The notes under the pieces were generated by a model. That model saw only the letters and a list, made by a program, of their open reading frames with translations, had not been told where the DNA came from and searched no databases. Made by a program: the position numbers and the translations under genes. DNA of 64,000 nt from Sphingopyxis sp. H050 (lineage in GTDB: Bacteria > Pseudomonadota > Alphaproteobacteria > Sphingomonadales > Sphingomonadaceae): NCBI RefSeq assembly GCF_001468265.1, contig NZ_LNRZ01000009.1, positions 62,001-126,000 of the forward strand, in the 5' to 3' direction. Below, in pieces: positions 45,712 to 54,788 of the stretch (position 1 is its first letter; the number at the start of each line of letters is the position of its first letter).

Positions 45712-45804
45712 AACAATACGGGCTTTCGTCAACCGGCCTCGCCCTTCAGTTTTCAGGTCAAAGGCCTGTCAGAGGCCGGAACAGACCTATGGGAGGAGAC
45801 CATC

Positions 45805-48372
45805 ATGACCGTCCACCGCCGCTTTTCGCGCACGTTTCGCACCGCCCTGCTCTGCACCGCGCCGCTCGCCGCGACGCTGATTCCGCTGCAGTCGGCCTGG
45901 GCGCAGGACGCCGAGGTCGCCGCGGATGAAGCCGTCGCGGACGACGCAGACACGATCATCGTCACCGGCACCAGCCGCCCGCGCGTCGCGCTCGACACGC
46001 CGCTCGCGGTCACCTCGGTCGGCGAGGATTCGCTCGCGCGCCTCGGCGTCAGCAGCCAAGCCGACATTCTCGCCAGCATCCCGACGATCAAGGCCGACGC
46101 CGGCGGCGGCGAAGTCGCGTCGAACGTGTTCGTGCGCGGCCTGCCCTCGGGCGGGCAGTATCAGTTCACCCCGCTGATGTATGACGGCATCCCGGTGATG
46201 TCGACGTTCGGGCTCAACTCGTCGGCTTACGACGTCTATTACCGCAACGACCTGGGCATCTCGCGCCTCGAGTTCGTGCGCGGCGGCGTGTCGAACCTGT
46301 TCGGTCCCGGCTCGGTCGCCGGCCTGATCAACTATATCAGCAAGACCGGAAGCGACGAGCTGGAAGGCACGGCGCAGATCGAATGGGCTGAAAAGGGCCG
46401 CTATCGCGGCGACGCGGCGATCAGCGGGCCGCTCGGCGAAAATCTGTTTTTCGCGCTGTCGGGCTTTTATCGCAAGGACGACGGCCCGATCAAGACGGGC
46501 CTCGATACCGAGGGCTTTCAGCTTCGTGGCAACCTGAAATACGAATTCCCCGACGACAGCGGGTCGATCACGCTTTACGGCCAGTATATCGACGATCAGG
46601 TGCAATTCTACTTGCCCGTCCCGCTCGACGGCACGACGCGCAACCGCATCGCCGGCAACGACGGCAAGAAAGTGTATCAGCTGCTGACGCCCGACGTGGC
46701 GGGGCTCGGCTTCAACACCCCCGACGGCCCGTTTACGACGCAGATCACCGACGGCGTGACGTCCAAGGGCGGACAGGTCGCGGTCGCGTTCGACAAGAAG
46801 TTCGGCGACAGCGGCTGGGGCATCAACGGCCGCGTCAAATATTCGGATTATAAGCACAAATTCGGGCTTTGGTCGGACGGCGATGGCGTGGTCAACGTCC
46901 CCGAGACACTGAACGCCTTCGTCACCAACGCCGCACGCCGCGGCCAGATCCCCGAGCTCAACGGCATCACCGCAGCGAACGCCAGCTTCACCTATGTCGG
47001 TGGCGGCGCCGTTCCGGCCAATGCGATCCTGTTCGCCAACCGCATCACCGACCGCAACCGCCCGATGCACGATCTGTCGGCCGAGCTCAACCTGACGAAG
47101 GAAGCGACGACCGGCAGCATCGAGCACAGCTTCACCCTCGGCGGTTTCTATGCCGATACGGTCGCGCGCGACGTCAATGTGACGACAACTTTCCTCGGCG
47201 CGTTCAACAACCAGCCGCAACTCGTCAACCTGACCGTCACCAATCCGGTGAGCGGCGCGACGACGATCATCTCGCGAAACGGGGTGCTCAACGCCGGTGC
47301 CGGCTATGTCAACAACCGCCACCAGGCCGAGCGCTATGCAGTCTATTTCGCCGACCAGATGCAGATCGGCGACCGCTTCAACTTCGATATCGGCGGCCGC
47401 GTCGAACATTATAAGGGCGACATCAGCCGCGAGCGCACCTCGACGACCGTTACCGACGCGACGACGCCGAACCTGTCAGGCGCGCTGCGCGACGTGGTCT
47501 GGGGCAACGACGGCTATCTGACCGGCAAGGTCTCGACCACCGAATGGGCGATCGCGGCGGGCGGCCTCTACAAGCTCACCGACGACGTCAGCCTCTACCT
47601 CAACGCCAGCCGCGGCTATTTCTTCCCCGAAGTGCGCGCGGTCGGCTTCCTGCCCTTGCCCGCTGGCACGGCGGCGAACGCCAACGTGTCGCCGGGCACT
47701 GCCAGCTACGAGGGCGAAATCATCAAGCAGGTGCAGGGCGGCATCAAGGTCAGCCAGCCGGCCTTCAGCCTGGAGGCATCGGCCTTCTACACCAATCTCA
47801 AGAACCGCCGTCAGGTGCTGTTCGTTAATGCACCCGGCGGCGGCTTCCAGGAGCTCGTCAATCTGGTCGCGACCGAATCCTATGGCGTCGAGGCCGTGTT
47901 CGACCTGAAGCTCCTAACCAACCTGCACTTCAACGGCAATTTGACGCTGCAGAAGGCGAAATATACCGAGTTCCAGGCGAACGTCGGCGGCGTCCCGACG
48001 TCGAACCCGGCGATCATCGGCAACGACCTGGAGCGCCAGCCGCAGCTGCTCTACAACGCCGGCCTCTATTATGACGACGGCGCGCTCGACCTGTCCTTTT
48101 TCACCAACTACACCGGCGACAATTTCACCGCGTCGAACAATGCGATCAAGCTCGACGGCTGGAACATCGTCAACCTCGACGCCGGCTATACGGTGCCGAT
48201 CGGCAAGAACAGCCTGCGTCTGGGGGTGAATGTGTTCAACCTGTTCGACACCGACGCCACGACCGAAGGGTCGCCGCGTCTCGACAACAACCAGACCGTG
48301 GGCGGCGCCTATTTCGTCGGCCGTCCGGTCCTGCCGCGCCGCATCACGGCGCGCGCCACCTTCAACTTCTGA
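45805..48372 (+). CDS. TonB-dependent outer-membrane receptor
   Basis: An 855-residue receptor. ATG 45805 follows GGGAGGAG and opens a signal peptide ending LQSAWAQD. Next are the TonB-box-like DDADTIIVTGTSRP, a plug domain (VFVRGLPSGGQYQFTPLMYD, then RLEFVRGGVSNLFGPGSVAG) and a beta-barrel ending in the terminal aromatic TARATFNF. It imports a large or scarce ligand across the outer membrane. As first gene of the rightward arm with two glycosidases and an esterase downstream, its ligand is probably an oligosaccharide or glycoside rather than a siderophore. Confidence 0.92.
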   Translation: MTVHRRFSRTFRTALLCTAPLAATLIPLQSAWAQDAEVAADEAVADDADTIIVTGTSRPRVALDTPLAVTSVGEDSLARLGVSSQADILASIPTIKADAGGGEVASNVFVRGLPSGGQYQFTPLMYDGIPVMSTFGLNSSAYDVYYRNDLGISRLEFVRGGVSNLFGPGSVAGLINYISKTGSDELEGTAQIEWAEKGRYRGDAAISGPLGENLFFALSGFYRKDDGPIKTGLDTEGFQLRGNLKYEFPDDSGSITLYGQYIDDQVQFYLPVPLDGTTRNRIAGNDGKKVYQLLTPDVAGLGFNTPDGPFTTQITDGVTSKGGQVAVAFDKKFGDSGWGINGRVKYSDYKHKFGLWSDGDGVVNVPETLNAFVTNAARRGQIPELNGITAANASFTYVGGGAVPANAILFANRITDRNRPMHDLSAELNLTKEATTGSIEHSFTLGGFYADTVARDVNVTTTFLGAFNNQPQLVNLTVTNPVSGATTIISRNGVLNAGAGYVNNRHQAERYAVYFADQMQIGDRFNFDIGGRVEHYKGDISRERTSTTVTDATTPNLSGALRDVVWGNDGYLTGKVSTTEWAIAAGGLYKLTDDVSLYLNASRGYFFPEVRAVGFLPLPAGTAANANVSPGTASYEGEIIKQVQGGIKVSQPAFSLEASAFYTNLKNRRQVLFVNAPGGGFQELVNLVATESYGVEAVFDLKLLTNLHFNGNLTLQKAKYTEFQANVGGVPTSNPAIIGNDLERQPQLLYNAGLYYDDGALDLSFFTNYTGDNFTASNNAIKLDGWNIVNLDAGYTVPIGKNSLRLGVNVFNLFDTDATTEGSPRLDNNQTVGGAYFVGRPVLPRRITARATFNF

Positions 48373-48395
48373 CAAGAAAACGGGCATCCGCGACA

Positions 48396-49667
48396 ATGAC
48401 TATCGAAACGCTTGACGCGGGTGCCCGCGCCATCCTGACTGCCAACGATCGGGGCGGCTACACCGTCCCCAACGGCCGGGTCTATCCCTTCCAGTGGAAC
48501 TGGGACTCGGCCTTCGTCGCCCTCGGCTTCGACACCTATGATCGCGACCGCGCGTGGCAAGAGGTCGAAACCCTCTTCAGCGCGCAGTGGGACGACGGCT
48601 TCCTGCCGCACATCGTCTTCTGGCAGGACGACCCCGGCTATTTCCCCGGGCCGTCGGTCTGGGCGACGGGCAAGACCCCCGTCACTTCGGGCATCACCCA
48701 GCCGCCGGTCGCCGCGACGGTCGTGCGCAAGCTTTGGGACAGCGCGATCGCGGCAGACGCCGACGATGCGTACCGCCTCCGCCTCGAAAGCCTGTTCGAC
48801 AAGCTGATCGCGTGGCACCGCTGGTTCCGCGACTATCGCGATCCCGACGGCCGCGGCGTCGTCGTCGCGATGCACCCGTGGGAAACGGGCCGCGACAATT
48901 CGCCCGAATGGGACATCCCCGGCGAGCCGATCGATATTTCGAACGTCGGCGAATATACGCGCCGCGACACCGGCCACCTCGACGCCAAGATGCGCCCGAC
49001 CAAGCTCGAATATGACCGCTATCTCGCGCTCGTCCAGTACGGCGTCGCGCAGGGCTGGGACCATGCAAAGATCACCGCGGGCAACCCGTTCAAGGTCGCC
49101 GATATCGGCATGTCGATGATCCTGCTGCGCGCGAACCGCGACCTGCTGCACCTAGCCGACTATCTCGGCCGCGACGGGGAAGCCGCCGAAATCCGCGCGA
49201 TGATCGCGACGGCCGAAGCCGGAATCGACTGGCTGTGGGACGAGGACAAGCACAGCTGGTGCTCGCGCGACCTGCTCACCGGCCGCTCGTCGGGCTTCAT
49301 CACCAGCGCCTCGTTCCTGAGCTTCTACGCCGGGCTCGCCGATCCCGCGAAGGACGCGGCGATGCTCGCGCACCTGCACCGCATCGGCAGCAAGGTCACA
49401 TATCTGATGCCCAGCCTCGATCCCGAGGATCCGGGTTTTCAGATGATCCGTTACTGGCGCGGCCCGGTGTGGGCGGTGGTCAATTACATGATCGGCACCG
49501 GCCTCGCCGAAGCGGGCTTCGATGCCGAGGCGGCGCGGGTGCGGCACGACACGCTCGCACTGATGGAACGCAACGGCTTTTACGAAGCGTACAGCCCGGT
49601 CGACGGCTCGGGCAGCGGCGGCGACGATTTCTCGTGGACCGCGGCGATCTGGCTCGCCTGGCGCTGA
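48396..49667 (+). CDS. GH63-like hydrolase, possible glucosyl/mannosylglycerate hydrolase
   Basis: A 423-residue (alpha/alpha)6-barrel enzyme. Motifs FQWNWDSAFVALGFDTYDRD, MHPWETGRDNSPEWD, RYWRGPVWAVVNYMIGTGL and the C-terminal GGDDFSWTAAIWLAW match the clan-G GH63 group whose members include bacterial glucosylglycerate hydrolases. The Asp in GRDNSP is the likely general acid. No signal peptide is seen, so it acts in the cytoplasm. A glycerate kinase lies across the divergent promoter, so release of glycerate from a glycosylglycerate is a reasonable inference. Trehalase-like activity is an alternative. It is 23 bp after the receptor gene. Confidence 0.8.
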   Translation: MTIETLDAGARAILTANDRGGYTVPNGRVYPFQWNWDSAFVALGFDTYDRDRAWQEVETLFSAQWDDGFLPHIVFWQDDPGYFPGPSVWATGKTPVTSGITQPPVAATVVRKLWDSAIAADADDAYRLRLESLFDKLIAWHRWFRDYRDPDGRGVVVAMHPWETGRDNSPEWDIPGEPIDISNVGEYTRRDTGHLDAKMRPTKLEYDRYLALVQYGVAQGWDHAKITAGNPFKVADIGMSMILLRANRDLLHLADYLGRDGEAAEIRAMIATAEAGIDWLWDEDKHSWCSRDLLTGRSSGFITSASFLSFYAGLADPAKDAAMLAHLHRIGSKVTYLMPSLDPEDPGFQMIRYWRGPVWAVVNYMIGTGLAEAGFDAEAARVRHDTLALMERNGFYEAYSPVDGSGSGGDDFSWTAAIWLAWR

Positions 49668-49672
49668 CGGGC

Positions 49673-51106
49673 ATGCGCAGTTGGTCCGTTCTTGTGCTGG
49701 GGCTGGCGTCGATGGCGCTGGCCCCTGCCGGAACGGCCGTCGCCCAGCCGCCGGTCGCGGGGACCTGCGACGTCGCCCGCTATGCCGCCCCCTCCGACGG
49801 CCGCAAGCTGGCGACCGCCGCGATCCAGAAGGCGATCGACAGCTGCGCCGCGCAGGGCGGCGGCGTCGTGCTGCTCGCGCGCGGCACCTTCCTCAGCGGC
49901 ACGATCGTCCTGCGCGACAATATCACGCTCCGGATATTGCCCGGCGCAACGCTGCTTGCCTCGCCGCGGATCGAGGATTTCACGCCTTTCCCGGCGGAGG
50001 ATGTGCCCGCAATCATGGTCGACGGATCGACGCAGAACAAGGGCAACGGCCCCTATCATCTGATCCATGCCGATGGCGCGCGCAACATCGCGATCGACGG
50101 CGGCGGAACGATCGACGGCAATGGCGAAGCCTATTGGGACAAGGACCCGGTGCGCTTTTTCGTGTCGCGCCGGCCGCGGCCGACGCCGCTGATCGAATTC
50201 GTCGCGAGCGAGCATATCCGCATCGAAAATATCACCATCCGCGATGCCGCCGGATGGACGATCCATCCGCTCGAATCGTCGGACATCCGCATCGCCGGCG
50301 TCACGATCCGCAACGAGGGCCGCGGCCCCAACACCGATGCGATCAACATCGATTCCAGCCACAATGTGCTGGTATCGGACGCCAACATCGTCGCGGGCGA
50401 CGATTGCGTCGTCCTCAAGACCACGGGACGCCGCGGCCAGCGTCCGCCGCCGCCGACCTATAACGTCAAGGTGTCCGGCGTCGTCTGCTCGTCCGACGAT
50501 CAGGGGATCAAGATCGGCACCGAAAGCCTCGGCGATTTTCGCGACATCATCTTCGACAATATCCTGATCTATCACAATCCGTCGCTCTATCGCGGACCGA
50601 CCGCCGCGATCTCGCTGTCGATGGTCGACGGCGCGCGCTTCGAAAATGTCATCGTGAGCAATGTCGTCATCCGCGATGCCGCAACCCCCCTGTTCCTGCG
50701 CCTCGGCAATCGGGGCCGCGGCCAGGCAACGCCGGTGCCCGGCAGCCTGCGGGGCGTCATCTTTTCGAACATCATTGCGACGGGCGGCTCGCTCGCCTCG
50801 TCGATTACCGGTCTGCCGGGACATAAGCTGCGCGGCGTCACGCTGCGCGATATCGACTTTACGATGAAGGGCGGCGGCGAAGCGATGACGGCAGCGGTGC
50901 CGGAGGCCGAGGGCGATTATCCGCACGCGCCGATGTTCGGCCCCCTGCCCGCGTCGGGTCTCTATGTCCGGCACGTCGACGGGCTGATGATGCAAAATGT
51001 CCGCCTGCGCACCGAGGCGCGCGATGGACGCCCGGCGCTGGTGCTCGACGATGTGACGGGCGCCGATCTGGATGCAATCTCGGAGCGCAACCTGCCTCCC
51101 CGCTGA
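49673..51106 (+). CDS. GH28-family glycoside hydrolase (polygalacturonase-like), exported
   Basis: A 477-residue right-handed beta-helix enzyme with signal peptide MRSWSVLVLGLASMALAPAG and cleavage near AVAQP. The GH28 catalytic acids are present: the NTD motif in PNTDAINIDSS, the DD in AGDDCVVLK, and SSDDQGIKIGTESLG where classic enzymes have GHGxSIGS. The His of that motif is replaced, so the substrate may be something other than plain polygalacturonan. ATG 49673 is 5 bp after the GH63 stop. It is expected in the periplasm or outside the cell, trimming pectin-like chains before uptake. Confidence 0.85.
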   Translation: MRSWSVLVLGLASMALAPAGTAVAQPPVAGTCDVARYAAPSDGRKLATAAIQKAIDSCAAQGGGVVLLARGTFLSGTIVLRDNITLRILPGATLLASPRIEDFTPFPAEDVPAIMVDGSTQNKGNGPYHLIHADGARNIAIDGGGTIDGNGEAYWDKDPVRFFVSRRPRPTPLIEFVASEHIRIENITIRDAAGWTIHPLESSDIRIAGVTIRNEGRGPNTDAINIDSSHNVLVSDANIVAGDDCVVLKTTGRRGQRPPPPTYNVKVSGVVCSSDDQGIKIGTESLGDFRDIIFDNILIYHNPSLYRGPTAAISLSMVDGARFENVIVSNVVIRDAATPLFLRLGNRGRGQATPVPGSLRGVIFSNIIATGGSLASSITGLPGHKLRGVTLRDIDFTMKGGGEAMTAAVPEAEGDYPHAPMFGPLPASGLYVRHVDGLMMQNVRLRTEARDGRPALVLDDVTGADLDAISERNLPPR

Positions 51107-51171
51107 TCAGCTATAGGCAGGCCGGAAACGGCACCACTCGTGTATGCTCAGACCATAAGGAGGCCGCTGCA

Positions 51172-51930
51172 ATGCTGAGCGAAGAGCAGAAGACATTCTA
51201 CGACGACCAAGGCTATGTCCTCGTCCCCGGCCTGTTCAGCGCGGAGGAGGCCGCGGCCTTGCGCGCCGAGATGCACCGCATCGCCGATAATGAAGGCAAC
51301 AGCGACGCGACGTGGGACAGCGTGCGCGGCGGCGGCACCACGATCACGCACTGCCACGACGTCCATTTTCGCTCGGCGATGGTGACGCGGTTGCTCACGG
51401 ATCCGCGCCTGACCGGCATCGCGCAGGACATCATCGGCCCGAACGTCCAGCTTCACCACAACAAGATGTTCATCAAGCCGCCCGAGAAGGGATCGCCCTT
51501 CCCGATGCATCAGGACTATCCCTATTTCCCGCACCGCGACCATTCGATGATCGCGGTGATCCTGCACTTCGACGATGCGCCCGAGGAGAAGGGATGCCTG
51601 CGCGTCTATCCCGGCACGCACAGGCTCGGCCCGCTCCCCGCCGAGGGTGAGGATCACCACGCCTCGACCGAGACCTATCCGATCGAAGGCGCGACGCCGA
51701 TCCCGGCGAAGGCGGGCGATGCGCTGTTCTTTCATTATCTCACCGTCCACGGATCGGGCCTCAATACCTCGGACGAGCCGCGCACGACCTTGCTGATCCA
51801 GCTGCGCGATCCCGCCGACGTGCCGCTGAACGACCGGCACAGCTCGCGCGGTCAGGGGATGATGCTGGCGGGCATCGACCCGACCGCGGGCGCGTTCAAA
51901 TTCGCGTGGGAAGACGATCGCGCTGCCTGA
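51172..51930 (+). CDS. Phytanoyl-CoA dioxygenase (PhyH)-family oxygenase
   Basis: A 252-residue non-haem iron/2-oxoglutarate enzyme. The iron triad is visible: H and D in FPMHQDYPYFPHRD and the distal H in LTVHGSGLNTSDEPRTTLLI, where the R binds 2-oxoglutarate. AAGGAGG precedes the ATG. Bacterial PhyH-like enzymes in sugar loci hydroxylate small organic substrates; here the target is unknown. It is 65 bp after the GH28 gene, and its stop overlaps the likely start of the esterase gene. Confidence 0.88.
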   Translation: MLSEEQKTFYDDQGYVLVPGLFSAEEAAALRAEMHRIADNEGNSDATWDSVRGGGTTITHCHDVHFRSAMVTRLLTDPRLTGIAQDIIGPNVQLHHNKMFIKPPEKGSPFPMHQDYPYFPHRDHSMIAVILHFDDAPEEKGCLRVYPGTHRLGPLPAEGEDHHASTETYPIEGATPIPAKAGDALFFHYLTVHGSGLNTSDEPRTTLLIQLRDPADVPLNDRHSSRGQGMMLAGIDPTAGAFKFAWEDDRAA

Positions 51931-53149
51931 CCTCCTCGCCTGGCTGCCGCTGCTTCTGTCGTTCGGCAACCCGGCGGCGAATGATCGCTGCGCCGCCCTC
52001 GCAAGGCTGAAACTCGACAAGGCGGTCATCGAAAGCGCCGCTGTCGCCACCGGCATCTGCCGGGTCAGCGGATCGGCCCATCCCGTTGCGGGATCGAATA
52101 TCCGCTTCACCGTCTATCTGCCCGCCCCCGAGCGCTGGAGCGGGCGCTATTACCAAATCGGCAACGGCGGCTTTGCCGGCGCGATTCATTTGCCGACGCT
52201 GGGCGAAGGCGCACGGCGCGGCGATGCAATCGCGGCGACCGACACCGGACATCGGGGCAACGGTTTCGATGCCAGCTGGGCGCCGGGGAATCCTGTCGCC
52301 CTCGCCGATTATGGCTGGCGCTCGATCAAGGCCACGCGCGAAGCGGCAGACGCTCTGGTTCATGCCTATTACCGCCGCGATCCGCACCATCATTATTTCA
52401 TGGGCTGTTCGAACGGCGGACGCATGGCGCTGATGGCGGCGGCGCGCTGGCCCCAGGATTGGGACGGCGTCATCGCCGGCGCGCCGGCCAATCCCTGGAC
52501 GGTCCAGTTGCGAAATTTCGGCGCGGTGCAGGACGCAATGCGGGCGCCCGGTGGCTGGATCGGCACCGCAGAGCGGGCGCAGACCGACTTGTCCCCGCCG
52601 CAACGGGCGACGCTCAACGTCATCGTCGCGGCGGGATATGCGCCCGCTGCGATCACCGCCGACGATTGGACACGCTGGGTCGCCAATCCCGACCGGACCC
52701 CGCAGTCGCAGCTGACCTTTGCGGAGCAGTCGCGCACGTATCTGTTCAAGCATTTCAGCGACGAAGCGTTAGTGGCGGACCTCGACGTGCAGCCGGGCGA
52801 TCTGCAAGCCTTTCGTGACCGCGGCGGCAAGATCCTGTCCTATTTCGGCTCGTCGGATCCGGTGATGGCGCCCGGGCTGGGGGTCGACTGGTACGACGCC
52901 GTGCAGGCCGCGACGCGCGGCAGGACCGCCGACTTTTATCGCCTCTTCCTGATCCCCGGCATGTCGCATTGCCAGGGCGGCGCGGCGGCGACGAGTTTCG
53001 GCCAGTCGCTCGACGCGCCCGCGGTGCGGCAGGACCGCGAGCATGACGTGCGGCTGGCGATGGAAGCATGGGCCGAGCGCGGCATCGCGCCGTCGGTGCT
53101 CAAGAGGGAGGCGGGGTCGAAGCGCACCGTCGTCCGCCGCCTGCGCTGA
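51923..53149 (+). CDS. Tannase/feruloyl-esterase family protein with non-ATG start
   Basis: The family catalytic set is present: nucleophile in FMGCSNGGRMALMAAA, Asp in YFGSSDPVMAP, and His in FLIPGMSHCQGG. The cysteine next to the Ser and the one next to the His form the CS-D-HC disulfide typical of tannases. Family sequence runs back to LARLKLDKAVIE near 52005 and a hydrophobic leader LLAWLPLLLSFG before it. The frame, open from 51863, has no ATG, GTG or TTG before this, so translation probably starts at CTG 51923 inside the PhyH gene. It is about 408 residues, short for the family. It would release ferulic or gallic acid esters in the periplasm. Confidence 0.8.
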   Translation: MPDLLAWLPLLLSFGNPAANDRCAALARLKLDKAVIESAAVATGICRVSGSAHPVAGSNIRFTVYLPAPERWSGRYYQIGNGGFAGAIHLPTLGEGARRGDAIAATDTGHRGNGFDASWAPGNPVALADYGWRSIKATREAADALVHAYYRRDPHHHYFMGCSNGGRMALMAAARWPQDWDGVIAGAPANPWTVQLRNFGAVQDAMRAPGGWIGTAERAQTDLSPPQRATLNVIVAAGYAPAAITADDWTRWVANPDRTPQSQLTFAEQSRTYLFKHFSDEALVADLDVQPGDLQAFRDRGGKILSYFGSSDPVMAPGLGVDWYDAVQAATRGRTADFYRLFLIPGMSHCQGGAAATSFGQSLDAPAVRQDREHDVRLAMEAWAERGIAPSVLKREAGSKRTVVRRLR

Positions 53150-53283
53150 GCGCGCAGCGGCATAGGTGGATCGACAGCGATCAGCGCCGCCCTGAAGCAG
53201 GCGAGCCGACCGGTTCGCCAAATTTCTTTGCCGTCCGGCGCTGTCCGGTTGCCCCGAATCGAGCGCGCCGATAGGGCAGGCCG

Positions 53284-54744
53284 GTGAACAGCAGCATCGA
53301 AATCGGGACCGACGAGCGGGGGGCCGCCGTTCACGTCAATGTGCAGGAGCTGCTCGCGACCCGCCTGCTGGTGCAAGGCAATTCGGGGTCGGGCAAATCG
53401 CACCTGCTGCGCCGCCTGCTCGAGGAGAGCGCGGGGCTCGTCCAGCAGGTCGTGATCGATCCCGAAGGCGATTTCGTCACGCTGGCGGACCGCTATAGTC
53501 ACGTCGTCGTCAACGCGGGCGACTATAGCGAACGCGAGATCGCCGCGATGGGCGCGCGCATCCGCGAGCATCGCGCGTCGGTGATCCTCGCGCTCGACAC
53601 ACTCGATATCGAAGCGCAGATGAGCTGCGCGGCGATATTCCTCAACGCGCTGTTCGATGCGCCGCGCGAACATTGGTTTCCCGCGCTGGTGGTCGTCGAC
53701 GAGGCGCAGATGTTCGCGCCGAGCGCCTCGGGCGACGTGTCCGACACCGTCCGCCGCGCCAGCCTGTCGGCGATGACCAACCTGATGTGTCGCGGGCGCA
53801 AGCGCGGGCTCGCCGGCGCGATCGCGACGCAGCGGCTCGCCAAGCTCGCGAAGAATGTCGCCGCCGAGGCGAGCAATTTCCTGATGGGGCGCACCTTCCT
53901 CGACATCGACATGGCGCGCGCCGCCGACCTGCTGGGGATGGAGCGGCGGCAGGCCGAAGCGATCCGCGACCTCGAGCGCGGGCATTTCCTGGGGCTCGGC
54001 CCCGCCATTTCGCGCCGGCCCGTCGCCGTGAAGATCGGATCGACCGAGACCGCGACGCGCGCCGGCACCCACGGCCTGCTGCCGCTGCCGAGCGCCGAGC
54101 CGCAGGACATGCGCACAATGCTGTTCGCCGAGCTGGAGGCGCAGCCGCTGCCGACGTCCGCCCCTGCGCCTACACCCGTCGCGGCGCAGGAGCTCATTCG
54201 TCAGTTCGTCGAGCATGACGCCGACGAAGATACTTCGGTGACCGCGCCGACACTGTTTCCCGAGGTCGAGGCGCCCGACGCCGAGCCCGCGATCATCGCG
54301 GCGCTCGAAGAAATGCTCGCCGATCCCGACTGCGCCTTTCATCCCGAATCCTTCCTCTATCAGGATTTCTCGGTGCGCTGCCGGATGCAGCGGCTGGGGC
54401 GCGTGCCGCTCGACCTGCAGCAATTCCGCAAGCGTTTCGCGCTCGCAAAGGGCGGCGTGTTCGACCCGGCCGACGCGAAGTGGCGCGAGCTGCTCGACGC
54501 CGCGGCGCGGCTGCCCGACGACATGCTCGCGCCCTTCGTCCAGATCGCGCGCGCGGCGATGGAGGGCGGCCCCTGCCCCGACGACGACGCGCTCGGCCGC
54601 GCTTATGGCACGCGCTCGCCGGGGCGCATCCGGCGGCTGGTCGACTATATGGAAAAGCAGGGTGCGATCGTGGTGCGCTCGGACTTCGGCGGACGGCGGT
54701 CGATCGGGATTCCCGAGCTGGGGCTGAGCACCGAGGCGGAGTGA
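53284..54744 (+). CDS. HerA/DUF87-type ATPase
   Basis: A 486-residue P-loop ATPase with Walker A GNSGSGKSHLLRRLLEE (about residues 33-49), the VVIDPEGDF strand typical of the HerA/FtsK-like DUF87 group, and Walker B ALVVVDEAQMFAP. An arginine-rich segment RGRKRGLAGAIATQRLAKLA follows. The C-terminal 150 residues form a winged-helix-like domain (IRRLVDYMEKQGAIVVRSDF). GTG 53284 is the start. No nuclease partner such as NurA is adjacent, so DNA-end processing is not implied. It stands alone, with convergent PBP1A downstream. Confidence 0.82.
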   Translation: MNSSIEIGTDERGAAVHVNVQELLATRLLVQGNSGSGKSHLLRRLLEESAGLVQQVVIDPEGDFVTLADRYSHVVVNAGDYSEREIAAMGARIREHRASVILALDTLDIEAQMSCAAIFLNALFDAPREHWFPALVVVDEAQMFAPSASGDVSDTVRRASLSAMTNLMCRGRKRGLAGAIATQRLAKLAKNVAAEASNFLMGRTFLDIDMARAADLLGMERRQAEAIRDLERGHFLGLGPAISRRPVAVKIGSTETATRAGTHGLLPLPSAEPQDMRTMLFAELEAQPLPTSAPAPTPVAAQELIRQFVEHDADEDTSVTAPTLFPEVEAPDAEPAIIAALEEMLADPDCAFHPESFLYQDFSVRCRMQRLGRVPLDLQQFRKRFALAKGGVFDPADAKWRELLDAAARLPDDMLAPFVQIARAAMEGGPCPDDDALGRAYGTRSPGRIRRLVDYMEKQGAIVVRSDFGGRRSIGIPELGLSTEAE

Positions 54745-54755
54745 GAGCAAAATTC

Positions 54756-54782
54756 GTCGCCCCCCGCGACGGCGGCGGCGAC
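54756..54782. terminator. Possible bidirectional terminator between convergent genes
   Basis: GTCGCC (54756-54761) pairs with GGCGAC (54777-54782), with a possible inner CCGC/GCGG stem. It fills the 44-bp gap between two convergent genes. There is no clear T-tract. Confidence 0.35.
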
Positions 54783-54788
54783 AACTAT

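Noticed and set aside
45787..47409. 540-codon minus-strand frame
   Set aside because: It is antisense to a clear TonB-dependent receptor and has no recognisable motif.
53284..54744. HerA-NurA or defence-type DNA processing module
   Set aside because: Only the ATPase is present; no nuclease or other defence gene is adjacent.
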